A stretch of DNA of 64,000 nucleotides from Gigantopelta aegis (GCF_016097555.1 NC_054706.1:25746736-25810735), one strand, 5' to 3'; positions 12,395 through 23,309 are shown, numbered from the stretch's first letter. Numbers and translations: made by a program. The notes: generated by a model from the letters alone, not told the origin.

Positions 12395-13318
12395 GTGCCC
12401 CCACAACTGACATCAAATGATGTCCTAAGCACTGTCACACTCCGAGCTATGCCTTCGATGAGGAAAGACATGTCACTCTGCTCTCTCTCGTTGCCCCCCC
12501 CCCCCCCCCCACCTGGGGGGGACTTATTGCAAGCTACGGCTCTTTGTTGGAGTACCGCGTCGCTTACATTGGCTAACCGTGACTTTGGTGTATGGCAACG
12601 CGGTAACAAACACGACGAAGAGGAAGGGAAGAGGAACAAGCAAGAAGAAATGCCGCCCCCACCCCCGGGACCCGACCAACCAGTGCCAGCCGATGCAGAT
12701 ACCTCTGAACAGACTGAGCCAGTGGACCAGTCGACGCCGCAGTTGGACACAGCGATCTGCGAGACTCCACGGTGTGCATCTCCCGTTCCAATCCCTTCGA
12801 GGCGGTCGGCGTCGAGTCTCCCACCCCCGGGGGCCTCCGCCAAGACTCCTATGGATGGTGCTGCTGCAAAGCGGAAGGCTGTCACCCCACCGAGTAGTAA
12901 CCAGCCAGCCAAGGCCTGGCCTTCTGCGACCACCCGAGGCAGGGACGCCGCCTGGAGCCTAGCCATCTCCAAGATCAAGGGCCAGTACGCTCGATACTTG
13001 GTCGGGGACACCTCGGACACCAGCTCACTGCCGGGAGGCATTCTTGAGGGCAACTTTAAGAAGTTTCCTGACGGAGTTGAGTGTGCCATCCACGCCATGG
13101 AACTACGAGACGGGAAGTTTGGACTTGTGACGTCGCGCCGAGATGATCTCTACAGACAGGGAATACTCTTTGAAGACATGGACAACTACACCATCCACAT
13201 AGTACTGAAGATCATCGCCGGCGCCCACTACGTCGAGCTAGCTAAGACCTTGCTAGCCCACCGTTGGAGGAAACTGGTGCCACAGTTCAACGCCAAGCAC
13301 TTCATCTTGTCCCCGTAG
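12395..13318 (+). CDS. GC-rich ORF of unknown function (307 codons), probably retroposon-borne
   Basis: This open frame has much higher GC than its surroundings. The N-terminal half is low complexity: a proline run encoded by a C-homopolymer (12486-12501), more prolines near 12653-12667, and Ser/Thr/Pro/Ala-rich sequence. The C-terminal part (about residues 190-307) looks like a folded domain, including WSLAISKIKGQYARYLVGD, RRDDLYRQGILFEDMDNY and a basic end at LLAHRWRKLVPQFNAKHF. I do not recognise the family, and no CCHC knuckle or catalytic motif is visible. The first ATG is uncertain because the upstream sequence resembles SINE core. The T-rich DNA after the stop ends in a LINE-like 3' tail at 13950-14010, so an ORF1-like protein of a non-LTR retroposon is the best guess. 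The C-homopolymer makes the frame slippage-prone. Confidence 0.45.
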   Translation: MPPQLTSNDVLSTVTLRAMPSMRKDMSLCSLSLPPPPPPPGGDLLQATALCWSTASLTLANRDFGVWQRGNKHDEEEGKRNKQEEMPPPPPGPDQPVPADADTSEQTEPVDQSTPQLDTAICETPRCASPVPIPSRRSASSLPPPGASAKTPMDGAAAKRKAVTPPSSNQPAKAWPSATTRGRDAAWSLAISKIKGQYARYLVGDTSDTSSLPGGILEGNFKKFPDGVECAIHAMELRDGKFGLVTSRRDDLYRQGILFEDMDNYTIHIVLKIIAGAHYVELAKTLLAHRWRKLVPQFNAKHFILSP

Positions 13319-14010
13319 TCGGCAACCGTTCCAAGGGCTTAGTTGGACTTTAATTATTATTATTTAAAAAAAATTAAAAAATTTTAAACAGTCCGACGCA
13401 CTTTATTTTGGCAGCCCGTCTAAATTGCTCAAATCACCTTAAAACCCTTTCGGTCGAACACTCTAATTTTGTTCTTTGGACTTTGTCCAGACATGAGTTA
13501 TATGAATGAGCTAATTTTGGCTTTAGGTCTTTGACCTAACTACTAAATTCGTATTTCAAATTCCGCTCACCTTAAATTCACACACACCCCCCCCCCCCCC
13601 CCCACCTCCAGCCCGGACCATATAGATCAGACTTTAAACTTTTAGACCTCCGTTCAAAATTATATGTTGAAATTATTTTCTTTTTTTAACTATTATTAAA
13701 TAGTCCGATCCTCTCTTCTTTCTCTTATTTATTTTTGGACTGTCCATCTAAAATGCTCCAAATTATATAAATATTCGGCCGAGCTGTCAATTCTTTTTAT
13801 TTTTGGCTTGTAACTTTTTATTTAAATTTTTTTTTTAATTCTATTAACTTTTTTACTAATAGCTATTTTCAAAATTCTGCCCATTTTCAACTCTATCCTC
13901 CCCTCATCCCGAGTCAGGCCACCGATCTTATCGGAGGTCGGACTCTGAATGGGCATGTTCGAAACCCTAGTGGTATATGGACACGTTAAATTGTTATCTA
14001 TCTATCTATG
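13319..14010 (+). mobile_element. Retroposon 3' untranslated region and (ATCT)n tail
   Basis: T-rich non-coding DNA downstream of the 307-codon ORF. Two related blocks (13335-13480 and 13680-13790) share a pattern ending in TTTGG and CCGTCTAAA-like sequence, suggesting an internal duplication. It ends GAAACCCTAGTGGTATATGG, CACGTTAAA and a short ATCT repeat, as at 11668-11719. A C-run is at 13588-13604. Confidence 0.5.
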
Positions 14011-14084
14011 CACTATCCTATCTGGGAAACTACATATAAAAGATCTTTTTTTGCTAATAGAAAAATGTAGTGGGTCTATTCTCA

Positions 14085-14278
14085 GACTTCTCGTTCTAGC
14101 CAGGGCACCACAACTGGTACATCAAAGGCTGTGGTATGTGCTATCCTGTCTGTAGGATGGTGCATATAAATGATCCTTTGCTCTAAAACGGTCAAAATTA
14201 CCAAATGTTTGACATCCAGTAGCTGATGATTAATAAATCAATGTGCTCTAGTGGTGTTGTTAAACAAAACAAACTTCT
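14085..14278 (+). mobile_element. SINE, core plus tail T2, head truncated
   Basis: Reads GCCAGGGCACCACAACTGG, GTGCTATCCTGTCTGTAGG, then tail T2 to AAACAAAACAAACTTC. A partial core fragment sits just upstream (14009-14084) and another rearranged fragment downstream (14300-14430), so several SINE pieces are stacked here. Confidence 0.75.
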
Positions 14279-14430
14279 TTTTTTTCTTTAGAGACATATC
14301 AAATGTTTCACAGCCTCTTGATATACCAGTCGTGGTGCACTGGCTGGAATGGGTTTTCACGTCCAATAGCCAATGATTATAATAAATCAATGTGCTCTAG
14401 TGGTGTAGTTAAAATAATACAAACTTTAAA

Positions 14431-15851
14431 TTTATCCACAAAAATTATGCAAAGTAGGCCCTATATTTAGTGCAGGGCGCACATATAATTCAATACTTTA
14501 TACGTCCCTTCGGACTAGCCCTGTACTGACATGGTCAAACCTTTATAAAAGTGACATTAATTTATAAGTATTTTGGGTGTGGTCTTATCAACACTAAAGG
14601 TACTGTTTTAAAACATTAGTAAATAATAATAATAAGTTTTAAAATGTTCTATTCAAGACAATTTTTTCTCAGCGCACTCCCCACCCCGACCCGTAGGCCT
14701 ATCTCCAGAAATCCTGCATACGTGTCTCTTCTGTTTATATCACATTTCGCATCAGTCGTCTCGTTTTTAAAAAAATATATAAAAAAATCATATTATCATT
14801 TATATTATTTACAAATGAGAAGAATTTTTTTTTCTAAAATACTACGAAAAGTTCAGTGTAATGTACGGCAAGATATAAAAATAATAATTTTACTCTGTAA
14901 TTTTCTCGTGTCAACTTTGTGTTACTAATGTTCTATGCATGCATCATTTTCCCCCATTCTGTCAATGTCGTGTCCACGCCTAATCGGCTTTCAAATAAAT
15001 TCATGGGCGTGGTTACATGGATGTCAGTCAAACTCAGCTAACACTACACCGGTAACACCTACCTTCCGGGTGGATCAATGGGCGGCAACTTCTTTTCAAA
15101 AGTACAAAAGAACTTGTTGGTGTTTGCCCTCTATCCCGTCATGCATGGAACCGAAGCTTTTGGCAAAGGGAACAAACTCTTGACAGAACCATATCATTTG
15201 GTGCCAACTTCGAATTTGTGACATTTTTAAGACAAAAAGAATTAAAAAAATCAATTTTTGTAATCAGTTAGGCTTTCGTTTTTCAAACGATATAAAAATT
15301 TGGCTACGCCAGTGCATCAGTTATGATTTACATTGAAAGTACTGAAAGAATAGTGGATTCTTTCATAACTTAAAAAAAAAAAAAAAAGCCCCACCCCCCC
15401 CCCTTTTTTAAAATAAGCAGATAATAAATAAATAAAATTAAATAAACAGACCCGAAAAAAAACCCACCCACAAACCTAGGAAAACATGCCATTTTTTAGT
15501 TTAAAAAGCACTGTTGTTGTTTATATTACACTACAGTGCCCTGGAATTTCCCCCAATAACACCCCCCCCCCCCCCCCCGTCAAGTTATTTTAGACTAATG
15601 ATCAATATACAATTAATATTGCTGGTATGTACATATTATATACAAATAACAGCGGGACCCCCTTCCCAGAATATATATTTGCAACCCCCTCCGGGAGAGG
15701 GGAAAAATTACCTGTGGAAATTAAATGTACACGTCACAGCGGGGCCCCCTGAAGCGCGGGGCCCGTAGCACGTGCTACATGTGCTACTAGGATAAACCGA
15801 CTCTGCTAGGCCGACACAGTATTTCGGCAACTGAAGAAAAAAATTAAAAAA
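14431..15851. other. Stretch with no recognised gene
   Basis: AT-rich DNA with homopolymers (A-run at about 15371, C-runs at about 15395 and 15563). A slightly richer block at 14960-15180 has an 82-codon open frame, but there is no recognisable protein, splice context or codon signal to support it. Confidence 0.5.
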
Positions 15852-16560
15852 TTAAAGATGGGGACAATTAAGGCATTTGGCCTGGTATGCATATTCAACG
15901 ATATATAATGCACATTATTGCTTAATATCAACAAGTATAATCGTATAGTTAATTAATAAAACGGTTAAATGTGACGGCTATTATATATAACGGGCACAAC
16001 CATTTTGTACCATCCCAGTGAATACGCCCTCTGGCGAGCTGATGGTTACGTAATACCCAACGTGTCACGTCAGGAATTAGTCTTCGAAATGAAGAAACAA
16101 AACATACCTGATTTTTGCAGATGCATCGCAATGTTCTGTAATTATATCCATCCTAGTAAGCCAGTACCAGTTATATATTATTTTTCAATACAAAATAAAC
16201 CACAATTGTCAAAGTGTTGAAATAACTGTATTATGTTTCGTACATAAATTAACCCACGTACTGAAACAATAATCGGAGTGTTTTCTTGATTAATTGGTCT
16301 TTTCTTTCCGTGGCCTTTTTGTGGTTCCTGATTAGCAGGTGTATATTCATACGGTCCCCAGACACTGTGTCTAGACACACTGTATTATTGTTTTCTCTAA
16401 CCAAATTAATTAATAAACCATGTCTTGTATTTGGTGACACAACTTTAAACAAATCAAAAACGCATACACATTTAGATTTAACTTCAGCAGATGATGCAAA
16501 ATGGTCTAGTCATATTCTAAATGTATGCACATCAGCATCGGTAATGATCTCAGTATTAAG

Positions 16561-17511
16561 TAGCCCGAGCTCTCTGACTGTAAGAGAGCTAGACGGACAT
16601 TTGGACATAAACACGCTCTCATTACAGTCAGAGACCAACCTATGTCTTTTTTTGGCAATTCCTGACTACCAAACGGTAGGCAACGAGTCCCGCTCTAATA
16701 CCACAACAATCCTATGTTTGACGTCAAATACCTTTACATCAATCATTTTCGAGTTAAGTGATACAAAAAAATCCACATATTAATCACTAATACACATACT
16801 ACAGAAAGAAACCCGACAGCACCCACATTCAGCTACGCTTCGTGACACTCCGTCGCAACAATTGCAAAGCTCGGCGATCTATTTCGAGACTGGGCGATTC
16901 CGCCTTGTGCAGCAGTTACAGGGGTCATCTCATAAGAGAAGGCAGTACGTAGCACATACTTTTGCCGTATCCTGTCGATAACACCCCAAAATGTATCCTT
17001 CAAATTCAAAATGGAATCAATAATGTGTAATTGTTTTGGTTTAATGACGTAATGAAATCCAAATTCATCCAAAACGGCATTAGCCAACTCTTCCATGTTG
17101 TAACTTCGCTTGATATGAGACGGCCCCTGTAAACTGCTGCACAAGGCGGAATCGCCCAGTGCGCGATCACGTGGTCTACGTCTCGAAATAGATCGCCGAG
17201 CTTTGCAATTGTTGCGACGGGAGTGTCACGAAGCGTAGCTGAATGTGGGTGCTGTCGGGTTTCTTTCTGTAGTATGTGTATTAGTGATTAATATGTGGAT
17301 TTTTTTTGTATCACTTAACTCGAAAATGATTGATGTAAAGGTATTTGACGTCAAACATAGGATTGTTGTGGTATTAGAGCGGGACTCGTTGCCTACCGTT
17401 TGGTAGTCAGGAATTGCCCCAAAAATACATAGGTTGGTCTCTGACTGTAATGAGAGCGTGTTTATGTCCAAATGTCCGTCTAGCTCTCTTACAGTCAGAG
17501 TACTCGGGCTA
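16561..17511. mobile_element. Fold-back DNA element with 9-bp target duplication AGTATTAAG
   Basis: The ends TAGCCCGAG and CTCGGGCTA are inverted, and the direct repeat AGTATTAAG flanks them at 16552-16560 and 17512-17520. Inverted arms run about 16561-16932 and 17115-17511; one arm lacks about 20 bp near 16895. The loop is about 180 bp. Removing the element plus one duplication restores the LINE reading frame, so the boundaries are exact. Long arms and a 9-bp duplication fit a non-autonomous Mutator-like element. The loop carries a helicase-like fragment. The arms include GGCGATTCCGCC, one base from the dyads in the Mutator-like element at 54044-58759. Confidence 0.9.
16930..17096 (-). pseudogene. 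RecQ-like helicase fragment inside the fold-back element
   Basis: Starting at the ATG at 17096 the minus strand reads MEELANAVLDEFGFHYVIKP, KQLHIIDSIL and a KDTF segment. A one-base shift in the T/G run then continues as STGYGKSMCYVLPSLM. The order (aromatic residue, K-P-x-Q, KDTF, then S-T-G-Y-G-K-S as Walker A) is that of the N-terminal region of RecQ-family DNA helicases. Only about 55 residues are present, with a frameshift and a stop, so it is not functional. It is either captured host sequence or a remnant of the helicase of a larger parent transposon. Confidence 0.7.
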
Positions 17512-19329
17512 AGTATTAAGGAAATACAGACTGTTATTAAATCGTCAAACTCTAATGCGAATATATAGTACTTTCATTCGTCCCGTCCTAGAATATGCTT
17601 CAGAGGTCTGGGATGGCTGTTCCCAATTAAAAGCAGATAATTTAGAAAAGGTACAACTAGAAGCTGCAAGGGTAATCACTGGCATGCCTAAATTTGCTTC
17701 ACGTAATTCGCTATATATTGAAACCGGTCTTACAACACTTAGTGAAAGGAGAAAAAACACAAAAAACACCGTGTACAATGTTTAAAATAATGAAAGGAAT
17801 GACTCCCGATTTCTTAACTAATTGTATTCCACAAAGATTAGAAGAAAGGGTTCCTTATATATTAAGAAATCGGGAGGTCATATCTACACCTTTTGCTAGA
17901 ACCTGCTTATTAAAATCATCATTTATTTATTCAGCAATTGATTTATGGAATAATTTAAGCCCAGCAATTAAAAAGTGTGAAACAATATCGTCTTTCAAAA
18001 AAGCAGTAACACCAGTGGTAAATAAAGTTCCATATTATTTTTCCTGTAGAAAAAGAACAGAAAATATATTGCATACTAGATTACGTCCTTTAAACGCCGA
18101 TTTGTACAGATGTGGACTTGCCACAGACCCTTCATGTAACTGTGGATACAGATTAGAAAACAATATCCATTTTTTCTTACAATGTAAACAATATGAACAA
18201 CAGAGACTGATTCTATGTAATTCCTTACAGCTTTTTCAACCAATAGATTTACAGTTACTGTTATATGGTAGAAGCACATTAAGCGATGCCAATAATAAAG
18301 AAATATTTACTTATGTTCAAATATATATTTAAAAAAACCCCTCATCGTTTTGATTAATAAAGTATTATTTAAATTACCATAAGGATTATTTGTAAATGTG
18401 ATAGCGAATTTAACTGCACGTGATGTACTATTTGTGTAATCTTTTGTATCATATTTGTTTTTCTTCCCTTCACATTCTTTTGTATATAATACATTTCCTT
18501 ACACTGGTTATCCTTGAATGTATATATGTAGTTTATATTTACAGCTATGTAATATAGGTCGCCAAGTATATTGTATGAATATAGAAGAGGGTCCGTAAGT
18601 TGTCAAACTTGTGCCCAATTCTTTTGTTCTTTGTATAATAAAATATGTTTGCAATCAAACTAAAAAAACGTGCCTCTTTTATGAAGATCACAGGGTATTG
18701 TGTGATAACAGCACGGATACACCTCAAATCGTAATGGACATTACCAACCGCCATGTTTTATTACTGTAAGTAATTCTGTAAAACCCTTGATTAAGTAGAC
18801 TTTCCCATCTAAAATAACAAAACTGACCAATTACGTCATCCCAAAGAAAAGAGAAGTATCACTTGGATATCTTGAGTGGGAGTTTTTGCTCGAGCGTGCC
18901 CTACCAATAGGCCTATTAGTATGCATTTTTTTTCTTTCGATTTTTAAAAAAAGAAAAATACTATAACTCCATTTCGTTCTATTGATGTAACTTGAAATAT
19001 ATTTAGTTAAATAGTTTATTATACTATTAAGTCATTTATGTTGTTTTACAAGTCAGGTTGATGAAAGCGAAGCGCCTTGTCGTAAATTAGAGCGTTTGTT
19101 TACACTGTGCATAGAGAAGATGGACGGAGCTAACGTCACTTCGACCCAAGCTATACCACCGGACGTCACAAAAACGAAACAAAATGGCTGCCCCCAGATA
19201 GCAGGAATAATCATGTTTTTTTATTAACTCTAAAATTACGCGTTTGTTAAAGTGTCAGTATGTGTTGGTGGTCTTGGTATGCATCTTTCCAACACATAAG
19301 GCTCTTGTTTGAATTGACCATACCTTTAA

Positions 19330-20340
19330 TTAAAGTCTTAATTTTCCTTAAAACAAATAAAAAACCCTACTATGGAATCACTATGGAATCACTATCGAAG
19401 TTTAGTGGGCTCGTGAACATTGCGTTCGCTAGCTGCCAATGCTAGTATAATACAAATTTGCAAGTTATAATGAATCGCTACCGGCAACTTTCGGAAAATT
19501 CTAGGTGTGCTAGGTGTTATGTGAACAGTACGTACTCGTACATATTTTATAATTCTTTCTGTTTTAAGTTCTGACAATATCGCCCAAAAGTAGATCTCTT
19601 TGAAAATGTTTCAAGTCGGAACTCCTCTGCGTCACACTATCTGCAAGAGGAGGACACCCCTCCCACATCCACCCTTTCATGGACGTACATAGGGGGGGTC
19701 GATAGGTTCGACCGAACCCCCCCCCGAAAATCGCTTTTATTATAATTTAATATATCTGACATTATTATATTTACTCAACATAGAAATATATGCCCAATAT
19801 CTCTGCAATCTATTTTGGAACCCCCCTTTTCAAAATCCTATGTATTGGAACCCCCCTTTTCAAAATCCTATTTACGCCCATGCCTTTCCGTCGCCGCAAT
19901 ATCAAATTCCTTTCGATGCCCTGATATTGTTCCTAATATCTGACATTGACGTAGACATGCCCCCGAACCCCAATCACACCACTCCCCCAATACATGTAAA
20001 GAGTGTGGTCCCCCACCCCCAATATAATACCCTAGCCATCCCAACAGTGCTGCTACCAAATCAAGAAAAGTGTGGGTACATGCCCCCTTGCTCCCCCCTC
20101 CCTCCTACGCCAGTGCCCAATGGTATCTGAATTGTAAGAAATAGCATCGACAATTTTCTCAGGGTGGGGGAGACAGACTTGGGCTTAGATCGTCCTTATG
20201 AGGACGAAATACTTGTCTTACGTGATTGTATTCCATAGACAACTCAAGTAAAGTACATGATCTGAATGTTTAACGACTCCTTAATAAAAAATGAATTTCA
20301 GCTCGGTGGATCCATTCAAATGATTGTTTTTTTCTCATCC
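19330..20340. other. No gene seen; C-rich low-complexity and a short tandem duplication
   Basis: Contains G/C homopolymers near 19692 and 19720 and a 31-bp tandem duplication at about 19815-19875 (shared GGAACCCCCCTTTTCAAAAT). It ends with CCTACGCCAGTGCCC near 20103-20118, resembling the ends of the GGCGTAGC element at 9678-9831. Open frames here are proline-rich shadows. Confidence 0.5.
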
Positions 20341-20429
20341 AACCAGTGCACCACAACTGTCTTTTTTTGTTTATTTTTTATTTGTTAGTTGTTGGTGTTT
20401 TTTTTTTAGCAATTGAATATATGTTTTCT

Positions 20430-20712
20430 CACACAGGATATATGCATTTTCCCACACAGGATATATGCATTTTCCCACAGACAGGATATATACATTTTCC
20501 AACAGACAGGATATATGCATTTCCCCCCATAGGATATATGCATTTTCCCCACACAGGATATATGCGTTTTCCCACCGACAGGATATATGCATTTTCCCCA
20601 CAGACAGGATATATACATTTTCTAACAGACAGGATATATGCATTTTCCCCAGACAGGATATATGCATTTTCCCAGACAGGATATATGCATTTTCCACAGA
20701 CAGGATAGCACA
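20430..20712. repeat. Minisatellite grown from part of a SINE core
   Basis: About a dozen copies of a 21-26 bp unit of the form ACAGGATATATGCATTTTCC follow each other. The unit is the reverse-oriented SINE core segment TATATGCACCATCCCACAGA joined to CAGGATA, with ACCATCC changed to ATTTTCC. SINE sequence lies on both sides (CCAACCAGTGCACCACAACTG at 20340; CACAGACAGGATAGCACAT at 20694). Open frames on both strands are by-products of the repeat. Confidence 0.85.
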
Positions 20713-20793
20713 TCGAACAGACATTATATACAAGTCGTTGTACTGAACATCAGTAATCACTTACACTAACCTACCCAGCTTAGCAATAAATGG

Positions 20794-20797
<4 letters not shown>

Positions 20798-20890
<93 letters not shown>
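20798..20890. repeat. (GA)n microsatellite
   Basis: About 93 bp of uninterrupted GA dinucleotides. Confidence 0.98.
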
Positions 20891-20891
<1 letters not shown>

Positions 20892-21074
20892 ACTAGTGCA
20901 TTGTAAATGTTAGCTAGCCGAACTTGGGGGCAGGTTTGTATGTGTATGGGGGGTGGGATGGGGATGGAGATGGGGCAAACAATGACAGCTGGCCAAACCC
21001 CCCCCCCCCCCATCTCTCTCTCTCTATATATATAAATATATAATCAATTTACAATAATAAGTATTTTGAGAGTA

Positions 21075-21345
21075 CTGGTAAGGCAATACATGTTCCCTAC
21101 AACACCCAAAAAAATTTCATGTTTTCTAAGTTCAAGTGCCATAACTTTCAAAAATAAGCAAATCCCCATGGAAGTCTAAACTTGATTTATAATTTTACTT
21201 GATAAAGCTGACAAAATTTCAGCATAATATTTTGAGGCACTGCGAACAACCAAAAAAAGTTGTGAATACTATATTTGGGGCAGACGAACGCGAAACAACA
21301 AAAAAAAGTTGTGAATACTATATTTGGGGCAGACGAACGAACAAA
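21075..21345. repeat. Dispersed repeat with a 49-bp tandem duplication
   Basis: The section with TTCAAGTGCCATAACTTT and TTTTGAGGCACTG reappears, complementary and diverged, at 60790-60950 (GAGTTATGGCACTTGAACTT; AGTGCCTCAAGATA), so this is an interspersed family. At 21247-21345 a 49-bp block (AAGTTGTGAATACTATATTT plus GGGGCAGACGAACG) occurs twice in tandem. Confidence 0.65.
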
Positions 21346-21784
21346 TAGAAAAAACCCTATAATTCCCTCCAGTCAGATTGGCAGAGGACTAATAAAATTA
21401 TATTAATAATTGTCTGGGTTTTTTCCTCCTGGTATTCCACTTTCCCCCATTTTATACAAATATGATTATAGAATTTAGTTTCAATTTTTAGTTTTGAAAT
21501 GCAAATAAGAAAGACAAAATAAACACAATAAAATCAATAAAGTAGTATTTTCAATTGATAATAGCAATAATTTTATTCACAATATATTAATGTTAATAAT
21601 ACATTTCACAATTGCAAGCTAAAACAAGCAAATTATATTGAATAAACTTGTGTAAAATATACTGCTAACCTACTCAAAGACTAGATATGAGAGGAGGAAA
21701 TGGGAGACAACAGCAGCAGATTTAACATCTGAAATGTCTCTGTATGTATACATATATACACTGTGTGAATAAATGAAGGGTTAC

Positions 21785-22000
21785 AGATTTCATGTTGGGA
21801 CAACCCAGCATGGTAGTCTGCTACAGTATGTAGATTTCATGTTGGGACACCCCATCATGGTATTCTGCTACAGTATGTAGATTTCATGTTGGGACACCCC
21901 AGCATGGTATTCTGCTATAGTATGTACAGATTTCATATTAGAAACCCCAACATGGTATTCTGCTATAGTATATACAGATTTCATATTAGATACCTATCAT
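21785..22000. repeat. Tandem repeat, about 48-bp unit, 4-5 copies
   Basis: GATTTCATGTTGGGACA, then CATGGTATTCTGCTACAGTA, recurs at about 21786, 21834, 21882, 21927 and 21976, with the last copies decayed. Confidence 0.85.
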
Positions 22001-22668
22001 GACATTATGTACACTTCATGACATCTGTATAGTTAATTTAAATATGATACACATAAAATACACTACTGCTGACAATATAGTGATATTACGGAGATCTTAA
22101 TACAGGCAGTCCTAGTTGATCAATCCAGACCAAACTGTGAAAATAAATATCATTTGTATGGCTAGTTTCGACAATACTGCAAGATAATTCAAAGTATAGT
22201 CAACACACACCTGTATTAAGAGGTTACCTTTTTATTCTAGAAATCCATCCTTCAAAAAGTCCAATTGTAACCTGTATTAAGCAACCACCTGTGTTAAGCC
22301 ATCTTTCTGGGACTCTCCCAGGGGGCTGCTTAACACAGGTTTGACCACACTTACAAGACCTGGGCCAATGCTAAAGACTCTAAGACTCAAACATCTAATG
22401 ACGTCACAGCATACAATTAGTATGGCGTTGTGATGACATTAAGACTCTAGTAGTCTTTTGAAGTCTACTCTAAAACATTTATAAGTACCAGGCCTGGGAC
22501 TTTAGTCTACAACTCCACTCTTCAATGATGTAACACTCATGCAATTTGTATCAAGACTCTGCATGGGTTCATTCTTATAGAACTTTAGTCTTAGACTGAC
22601 ATATTTAATGATATTACATGCATGCAATTTGTATGGCATTAAAGTCTCAAGACCTTATTAAAGGCTCG

Positions 22669-22762
22669 TGTCCAGACTTTAAATGCTTTATAAACAGGTG
22701 GCCTATACGTTTCAGTGTCCAGACTTTAAATGCTTTATAAACAGGTGGCCTATACTTTTCAA
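22669..22762. repeat. 47-bp tandem duplication
   Basis: The block GTGTCCAGACTTTAAATGC through GGTGGCCTATAC is present twice, 47 bp apart, almost identical, indicating a recent local duplication. Confidence 0.9.
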
Positions 22763-22929
22763 AACTGTCTTGATGTTGGAAAATCAATCTGAATCAGTAT
22801 TATCACGATTCAAGTAAGCATCATGTTGCAGAATAAAAGTTTAATAATTACAGACCCCGATCCCAGGCTTGTAAAACTTTAAACTCTAGTATTGAGAAAG
22901 CCCATACAAATATCTTGTTAGAGTCTTAA

Positions 22930-23305
22930 AGGGACAGACCCTAGTTTCAGCCCATGAAAATGCACTATTAAGTTTAGTTAATATACCAACATGTAACACA
23001 TTTGGATAAAGTTACAACTGAGTGAAACACGAGTCTGTGACTTTGAAACAGTGGAATACCCTCTAAAAATAGACTAAAACTCTACTCCATAACTGTTATT
23101 TCTCAGACGCACATGCATTTTAAAAAATATGAGAAATGATTTTGTGATATTAAAAACACCAGGATGACCAAAAACATTTCGAATGTACAGAAATGGATAA
23201 TCTAAACAATAAAACCTAAGTAAAGTATGATTTCAGTTATCAAAAATGGCTCTAATAGTTAAAAAAATAATATGCCCTAGTGTTTAAAAACTAGTGTCTG
23301 TCCCT
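22930..23305. mobile_element. TTAA-flanked MITE (piggyBac-like), 376 bp
   Basis: TTAA at 22926-22929 and 23306-23309. The left end AGGGACAGACCCTAGTTT and the complement of the right end AGGGACAGACACTAGTTT differ at one position. No coding sequence. The ends are unlike those of the larger TTAA element at 10347-11259 beyond the first AGGGA, so this is a separate family. Confidence 0.88.
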
Positions 23306-23309
23306 TTAA

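Larger units (their letters stand above)
16384..18663 (+). pseudogene. 5'-truncated LINE fragment, reverse transcriptase C-terminal region
   Basis: The 3' part of a non-LTR retrotransposon ORF2. The frame reads HLDLTSADDAKWSSHI near 16470-16520, is interrupted by a 951-bp element, and resumes near 17521 through YSTFIRPVLEYASEVWDGCS (17569-17628) and LEKVQLEAARVITGMP. A frameshift in the A-rich stretch near 17755-17775 moves it to another frame, which continues as FKIMKGMTPDFLTN and ends at 18332. The C-terminal DLYRCGLATDPSCNCGYRLE followed by FFLQC is a zinc-ribbon-like segment typical of such ORF2 proteins. The 5' end is lost and the copy is dead. The 3' end is near ATAATAAAATATG, just before 18664. 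The clade is not certain; jockey/CR1-like or L2-like elements have this form. Confidence 0.85.
15856..19325. mobile_element. TTAA-targeting element, copy 2, carrying nested insertions
   Basis: Flanked by TTAA at 15852-15855 and 19326-19329. The left part (15856-16383) and right part (18664-19325) match copy 1 at 10347-11259 in order, e.g. CAGACACTGTGTCTAGACAC and the end CAACACATAAGGCTCTTG. About 260 bp at roughly 15973-16230 has no counterpart in copy 1, so copy 1 is probably internally deleted. The 2.3 kb at 16384-18663 is a LINE insertion. Confidence 0.85.

Noticed and set aside
12328..13098. 256-codon ORF on the minus strand
   Set aside because: Shadow of the GC-rich plus-strand ORF; Gly runs mirror the Pro runs and no domain is recognisable.
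14935..15183. 82-codon ORF in a moderately GC-rich block
   Set aside because: No recognisable domain, no splice signals in phase and no coding-like bias; left as unexplained DNA.
16005..16220. 71-codon ORF in the part of TTAA element copy 2 absent from copy 1
   Set aside because: Too short and without recognisable motifs to call a transposase remnant.
20346..20760. Overlapping repetitive ORFs on both strands (periodic Cys/Tyr/Pro proteins)
   Set aside because: They are all read from the SINE-derived minisatellite; both strands are open only because the unit lacks stops.
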